Part shown: positions 60,591 through 64,000 of the stretch, piece by piece
Numbering within the stretch: the stretch's first letter is position 1
Layout of the letters: every line of letters starts with the position of its first letter
Assembly: GCF_036226685.1 (NCBI RefSeq)
Contig: NZ_CP109009.1
Span: 1,612,001 to 1,676,000, forward strand
DNA length: 64,000 nucleotides
Source of the DNA: Streptomyces sp. NBC_00690
GTDB taxonomy: Bacteria; Actinomycetota; Actinomycetes; Streptomycetales; Streptomycetaceae
Reading direction: 5' to 3'
The notes under the pieces: generated by a model
What the model saw: the letters and a program-made list of their open reading frames with translations, nothing else
The model's database searches: none
What the model was told of the DNA's origin: nothing
Made by a program: the position numbers and the translations under genes

Positions 60591-62951
60591 ATGAAGGGTC
60601 GTGGACTGGTGCGCGCAGGGGTGGGTTTCGCGAGGCCCGGGGGATGGCGTGCGCTGCTGTCGGGGTGGCGGCACCGTCGGTTGGACGCCAGGGATCTGCC
60701 GGCCCACGGGGCGGTGCGGGCCAGGGTGCCGGGGATGGTGGTGGACGCGGAGCCGCGACCGGGCGGCGGGGTCATCAGGTTTGCGCGCTCCGAGTTGCGT
60801 ATCCGGGTGGTGACGGGCGGGGCGGTGTTCTGGGGGTGGGACGGGGCGGGTCCCGAGCCGTCGTACGCACTGTCAGGGGTGGTACCCGAACCGGATCCGC
60901 GGGCAACGCTCGAACCCGACAAGGACGGTGGTTGGCGTGTGGTGTCCGAGCGGCTGACGGTGCAGGTCTCGCGGGACGGGGCCGTCGAGGTGCGTACTCC
61001 CGGCGGGGTGGTGTTGCGCAGGGACCTGCCGCCGCGTTGGTGGGAAGGGGCGGATGGGGGGCCGGCCCGGTGGACGGTGCGGTCCGAGGTGTCCGCGGAC
61101 GCACGGTTCTTCGGCTTGGGCGGTCGTTCCTCGGGGCCGCGGCTGCGGGCGGGAACGTACCGGCTGTGGAACACGGATCCGGGGAGAACGTTCGGCCCGC
61201 GCGACGACCCGCTGTACATCACCATGCCGGTGCAGTTGGTGGTGGCGGACGCGGGGACGCATCTGGCGTTCTACGACGATCCTTGGGACGGGCGGGTGGT
61301 GCTGCGCGAGGGCGTCGAGGGGGCTGGTTCGGGCCATGACAGACCGGCCACGAGCGCGGTGCACATGGACGGCGGTCCGCTGCGTTGTTGGGTGGTGGTG
61401 GGGACACCGGCGCGGGTGTTGTCACGGTGGACCCGTCTGACGGGAGCGCCCGCGGCGCCACCCTCCTGGGCTCTGGGACCACAGCACGCCCGGTGGGGTT
61501 TCGGCAGTGAGCGGGAGGTCCGACGGGTGGTGGCCGGCTATCGGGAGCGTGGACTTCCGTTGTCTGCGCTGCACCTGGACATCGATCACTACGACGGGCA
61601 CCGTGTCTTCACCGTCGACCGGCGTCGTTTTCCCGGCCTTCCGGGGTTGGCGGAGGAGTTGGCCACCGACGGAGTGCGCTTGGTCTCGATCGTCGATCCC
61701 GCGGTGAAGGCTGAGGCGGGCGGCACCGTGTATGACAGTGGGGTCGCGGCCGGGGCGTTCGTCCGCGATGTGAACGGGCGCGAGGTGCGCGGAGTTGCCT
61801 GGCCCGGTGTCTGCGTCTATCCGGACTTCACCGATCCGCAGGTGCGGAGCTGGTGGGGGCAGTGGTACGAGGAACGGTTGGCGCAGGGTTTCGCCGGGAT
61901 GTGGCACGACCTCAACGAGCCCGTGTCGTTCTCCGTGTTCGGTGCGAACACCCTTCCGCGCTCTGCCCGACACTCGTTCGAAGGGCGCGGCGGGGATCAT
62001 CGCGAGGCCCACAACGTGTACGCGCTCGCCATGGCGCGGGCCGGGTACGAGAGCCTGCGCCGGCTGCGTCCCCATGAGCGTCCGTTCCTCTTCTCCCGCT
62101 CGGGGTGGGCGGGGATGCAGAGGTACGGCGGCACCTGGTCGGGCGATGTGTCCAGCGGTTGGCCGGGGTTGCGTGCCTCGCTGTCCCTGGTGCTGGGCCT
62201 GGGACTGTGCGGTGTGCCGTACTCGGGATGCGACGTGGGGGGCTTTGACGGCTCGCCGGCTCCCGAGCTCTACCTGCGGTGGTTCCAGTTGGGGGCGTAC
62301 CTGCCGCTGTTCCGGACGCATTCGGCGATCGGGGCGGGGCGGCGGGAGCCGTGGGAGTTCGGTCCGGATGTCCTGGAACACGCCCGGGCCGCGCTCCTGG
62401 AACGGGAGCGGCTGCGCCCGTACTTCGTCACCTTGGCGCAGCTGGCCCGGTTGACGGGGGCGCCCTACATCCGTCCGCTGTGGTGGGGCTTCCCGAAGGA
62501 CCGGGCGCTACGGGACTGTGAGGACGCGTTCCTCCTGGGGGACGCGCTGTTGGTGGCCCCGATCCTGGAGCCTGGTGTGCGGAGCCGGACGGTGCGGCTG
62601 CCCCGGGGCCGTTGGTACGACACGGCGACGGGCCGTGTGTACGAGGGGCCCGGGCAGGTGGTGGTCGATGCGCCGCTGTCCCGGATTCCGGTGTTGGCCC
62701 GCGGTGGGTCGGTGTTGGCGGTGCGGGGCTCGGACGGGGCGACGGAGTTGGAGGTGTGGGCTCCTGCCGCCGGGCGCAAGGGAGGTGGTGTGGTGGTGTC
62801 GGGCAGTGGTGACGGTTGGGGACGGGCCGAGGTGGAGCGGTACACAACCCGACTGGTCGACGGTGAGGTGCGGGTGAAACTGATCCGTGGTGATGGCGCT
62901 GGGCCACCGAAACGGCCGGTACGGGTGCGCGGCCTGGATTCCGTTCGGTAG
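60591..62951 (+). CDS. Glycoside hydrolase family 31 alpha-glucosidase
   Basis: The 786-residue protein has the GH31 N-terminal beta-sandwich, the (beta/alpha)8 barrel with nucleophile Asp440 in GMWHDLNEP and acid/base Asp519 in TWSGDVSSGW, and the GVPYSGCDVGGFDG segment. It hydrolyses alpha-glucosidic or alpha-xylosidic links; exact specificity is unknown. No signal peptide is seen, so it is probably cytoplasmic. The ATG at 60591 is preceded by GGGTGAGG; the longer frame starting at 60180 runs back into the synthetase gene. Confidence 0.92.
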   Translation: MKGRGLVRAGVGFARPGGWRALLSGWRHRRLDARDLPAHGAVRARVPGMVVDAEPRPGGGVIRFARSELRIRVVTGGAVFWGWDGAGPEPSYALSGVVPEPDPRATLEPDKDGGWRVVSERLTVQVSRDGAVEVRTPGGVVLRRDLPPRWWEGADGGPARWTVRSEVSADARFFGLGGRSSGPRLRAGTYRLWNTDPGRTFGPRDDPLYITMPVQLVVADAGTHLAFYDDPWDGRVVLREGVEGAGSGHDRPATSAVHMDGGPLRCWVVVGTPARVLSRWTRLTGAPAAPPSWALGPQHARWGFGSEREVRRVVAGYRERGLPLSALHLDIDHYDGHRVFTVDRRRFPGLPGLAEELATDGVRLVSIVDPAVKAEAGGTVYDSGVAAGAFVRDVNGREVRGVAWPGVCVYPDFTDPQVRSWWGQWYEERLAQGFAGMWHDLNEPVSFSVFGANTLPRSARHSFEGRGGDHREAHNVYALAMARAGYESLRRLRPHERPFLFSRSGWAGMQRYGGTWSGDVSSGWPGLRASLSLVLGLGLCGVPYSGCDVGGFDGSPAPELYLRWFQLGAYLPLFRTHSAIGAGRREPWEFGPDVLEHARAALLERERLRPYFVTLAQLARLTGAPYIRPLWWGFPKDRALRDCEDAFLLGDALLVAPILEPGVRSRTVRLPRGRWYDTATGRVYEGPGQVVVDAPLSRIPVLARGGSVLAVRGSDGATELEVWAPAAGRKGGGVVVSGSGDGWGRAEVERYTTRLVDGEVRVKLIRGDGAGPPKRPVRVRGLDSVR

Positions 62952-62975
62952 GCGGCGCCCCGGACCGTGGGCTGC

Positions 62976-63479
62976 TCACTCGTAGCGGCCCATGAACCAT
63001 CTGCGCACGGCGGCCGTGTGGAGTGGGAAGGCCAATTCGGTGGGCGTGCGCAGCAGATGACGGTCCGATGTCTCCTGAGTGGGGACCATCGGTGGGAGTT
63101 GTTCCATCCGCAGGCCCGGGAGCACTCCGAACAGCAGCAGATGCCCGGCGGGTGCGCTCATCGCGTCCGCGAGTCGGACGTCCTTGGCCGCCGTCTCGAT
63201 GCCGGTCTCCTCGTGGAGTTCGCGGACGACCGCCTCCTGCCATGTTTCGCCGTGGTCGATGAAACCGCCGGGGAGGGCGATCAGTCCCTTGCGCGGCTCG
63301 ATGGCACGGGTGATGACGACCAGTCCCGTACCGTTCTCGTCTCGTACGGGTTGCAGGGCGACGGCCACCGGGAGGGGATTGCGGTACGCGGTGGTCCCAC
63401 AGGAGGTGCAGGTGCGGGGCCAGTCGGTGCGGGAGCCGTAGGGGGCTCCGCAATGGCCGCAGAAGAGGTCGTTGGGCAC
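62976..63479 (-). CDS. NUDIX hydrolase with N-terminal zinc ribbon
   Basis: The 167-residue protein has a zinc ribbon (FCGHCGAPYG, then CTSCGTTAYRNP) and the Nudix box GGFIDHGETWQEAVVRELHE followed by ETG. Such proteins hydrolyse nucleoside diphosphates linked to another group, for example NADH-type dinucleotides. The GTG start at 63479 is used. It is convergent with the GH31 gene. Confidence 0.9.
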   Translation of the reverse strand: MPNDLFCGHCGAPYGSRTDWPRTCTSCGTTAYRNPLPVAVALQPVRDENGTGLVVITRAIEPRKGLIALPGGFIDHGETWQEAVVRELHEETGIETAAKDVRLADAMSAPAGHLLLFGVLPGLRMEQLPPMVPTQETSDRHLLRTPTELAFPLHTAAVRRWFMGRYE

Positions 63480-63843
63480 GGGCGGACTGTAACCGATGAC
63501 CTGGTGTGCCGGGGTGGGAACGGGATGGGTGGTCTGTCCTGTTGCGGGGTCGTGTGGCCGTTCTTGGCCCGTTCATCGGCCAATCGGGTTGGCTGGGAAT
63601 CACCGCGGGAACGGGGGCCGTCGAGTTGTGGGCCCCTGTGCTATCGGATCTGACACTCCGGTCGACCCGATGGGCCTGTGGGTCGCGTGTGGGCGTGTGA
63701 CGCCGACGGGCCGCGATCCGCGGCGCATTGCCGTGCCGGGGCGGTCTCCGCAGGTGCCTTGCTCGCCCGACCTCGGCATCGGGGGGCGACCGGCCCCGGA
63801 TCGGACCGCAGTTCTGCGGTACCGCCGGGGTCGACCGCCCACG
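63480..63843. other. Intergenic region, nothing recognised
   Basis: The 364 bases between the NUDIX gene and the partial GTPase carry no frame with homology or ribosome site. The promoter of the NUDIX gene should lie at 63480-63560. Confidence 0.4.
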
Positions 63844-64000
63844 TCATGTGGTCGTCGCGTGCGGTCGCTGCCCTTCCACGCGTGCCATGGCGTGTTCGAC
63901 CACCGAGACCAGCACCATCTTGGCCGACTCCCGCTCACGGGCGTCGCACTGGAGCAGCGGGACCTCCGAGTCCAGGTCGAGTGCCGCGCGGACGCTGTCC
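63844..64000 (-). CDS. Conservon-type ATP/GTP-binding protein (CvnD-like), C-terminal end
   Basis: The last 51 or so residues are visible (…DSVRAALDLDSEVPLLQCDA, then ESAKMVLVSVVEHAMARVEG, ending HATTT), closed by TGA at 63846-63844. The VPLLQCDARERESAK pattern is the conserved end of the small Ras-like GTPases encoded as the fourth gene of Streptomyces conservons, which act with a sensor kinase and roadblock proteins at the membrane. The rest lies beyond the right edge. Confidence 0.8.
   Translation of the reverse strand, partial: DSVRAALDLDSEVPLLQCDARERESAKMVLVSVVEHAMARVEGQRPHATTT

Overview
The window is a high-GC actinobacterial chromosome segment, almost certainly Streptomyces. The evidence is GC-rich codon use, an AfsR/SARP regulator with TTA (bldA-type) codons, DUF5999 and conservon-type proteins, leaderless promoters, and a 16S-23S-5S operon without spacer tRNAs.

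Left part (1 to about 13.1 kb): a specialised-metabolism cluster that probably continues off the left edge. It holds two sets of genes. The first is aromatic (type II) polyketide tailoring: a truncated SRPBCC aromatase/cyclase, a tandem two-domain TcmI-like cyclase, a cytochrome P450 with a degenerate oxygen-activation motif, and an SDR ketoreductase. The second is a phenazine core set: phzB on its own, followed by an exported multicopper oxidase; the coupled operon phzD-phzE-phzF-phzG; and a class I SAM methyltransferase. No phzC, ketosynthase/CLF or ACP lies inside the window. A SARP gene with two TTA codons closes the cluster, and four TCGA-centred repeats of SARP type sit in the divergent promoter at 446-490. 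A decayed IS3-type transposase (about 11.97-12.19 kb) and a gene-poor stretch (13.1-14.0 kb) mark the right border. Whether phenazine and polyketide are joined into one molecule cannot be settled from this window.

Middle part (14 to 34 kb): small regulatory and metabolic units. They include an autoregulated TetR/DUF6069 pair with a doubled operator over its promoter, an S9 peptidase, a Rieske lipoprotein, LysR/EamA and MocR/flavin-oxidase divergent pairs, two more EamA exporters, a Clp-N-only protein, a PadR regulator with a His-rich tail, a VOC protein, a second PhzF-family protein, a CPBP protease, a substrate-binding/VWA protein and a GCS2-type glutamate-cysteine ligase.

Right part (34.4 to 64 kb): conserved chromosomal genes. 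In order they are DUF5999; gcvP behind a tandem glycine riboswitch; a PRC-barrel protein overlapping dinB tail to tail; MerR-BFN-ftsR-FHA; DUF881-Sbp-DUF881; a mannose-1-phosphate guanylyltransferase-like protein; a cardiolipin-synthase-type CDP-alcohol transferase; an rRNA operon on the minus strand; the PTS genes crr and ptsI; acetoacetyl-CoA synthetase; a GH31 glycosidase; a NUDIX hydrolase; and the end of a conservon-type GTPase at the right edge. All identifications come from reading the sequence and recalling protein families; no search was run.
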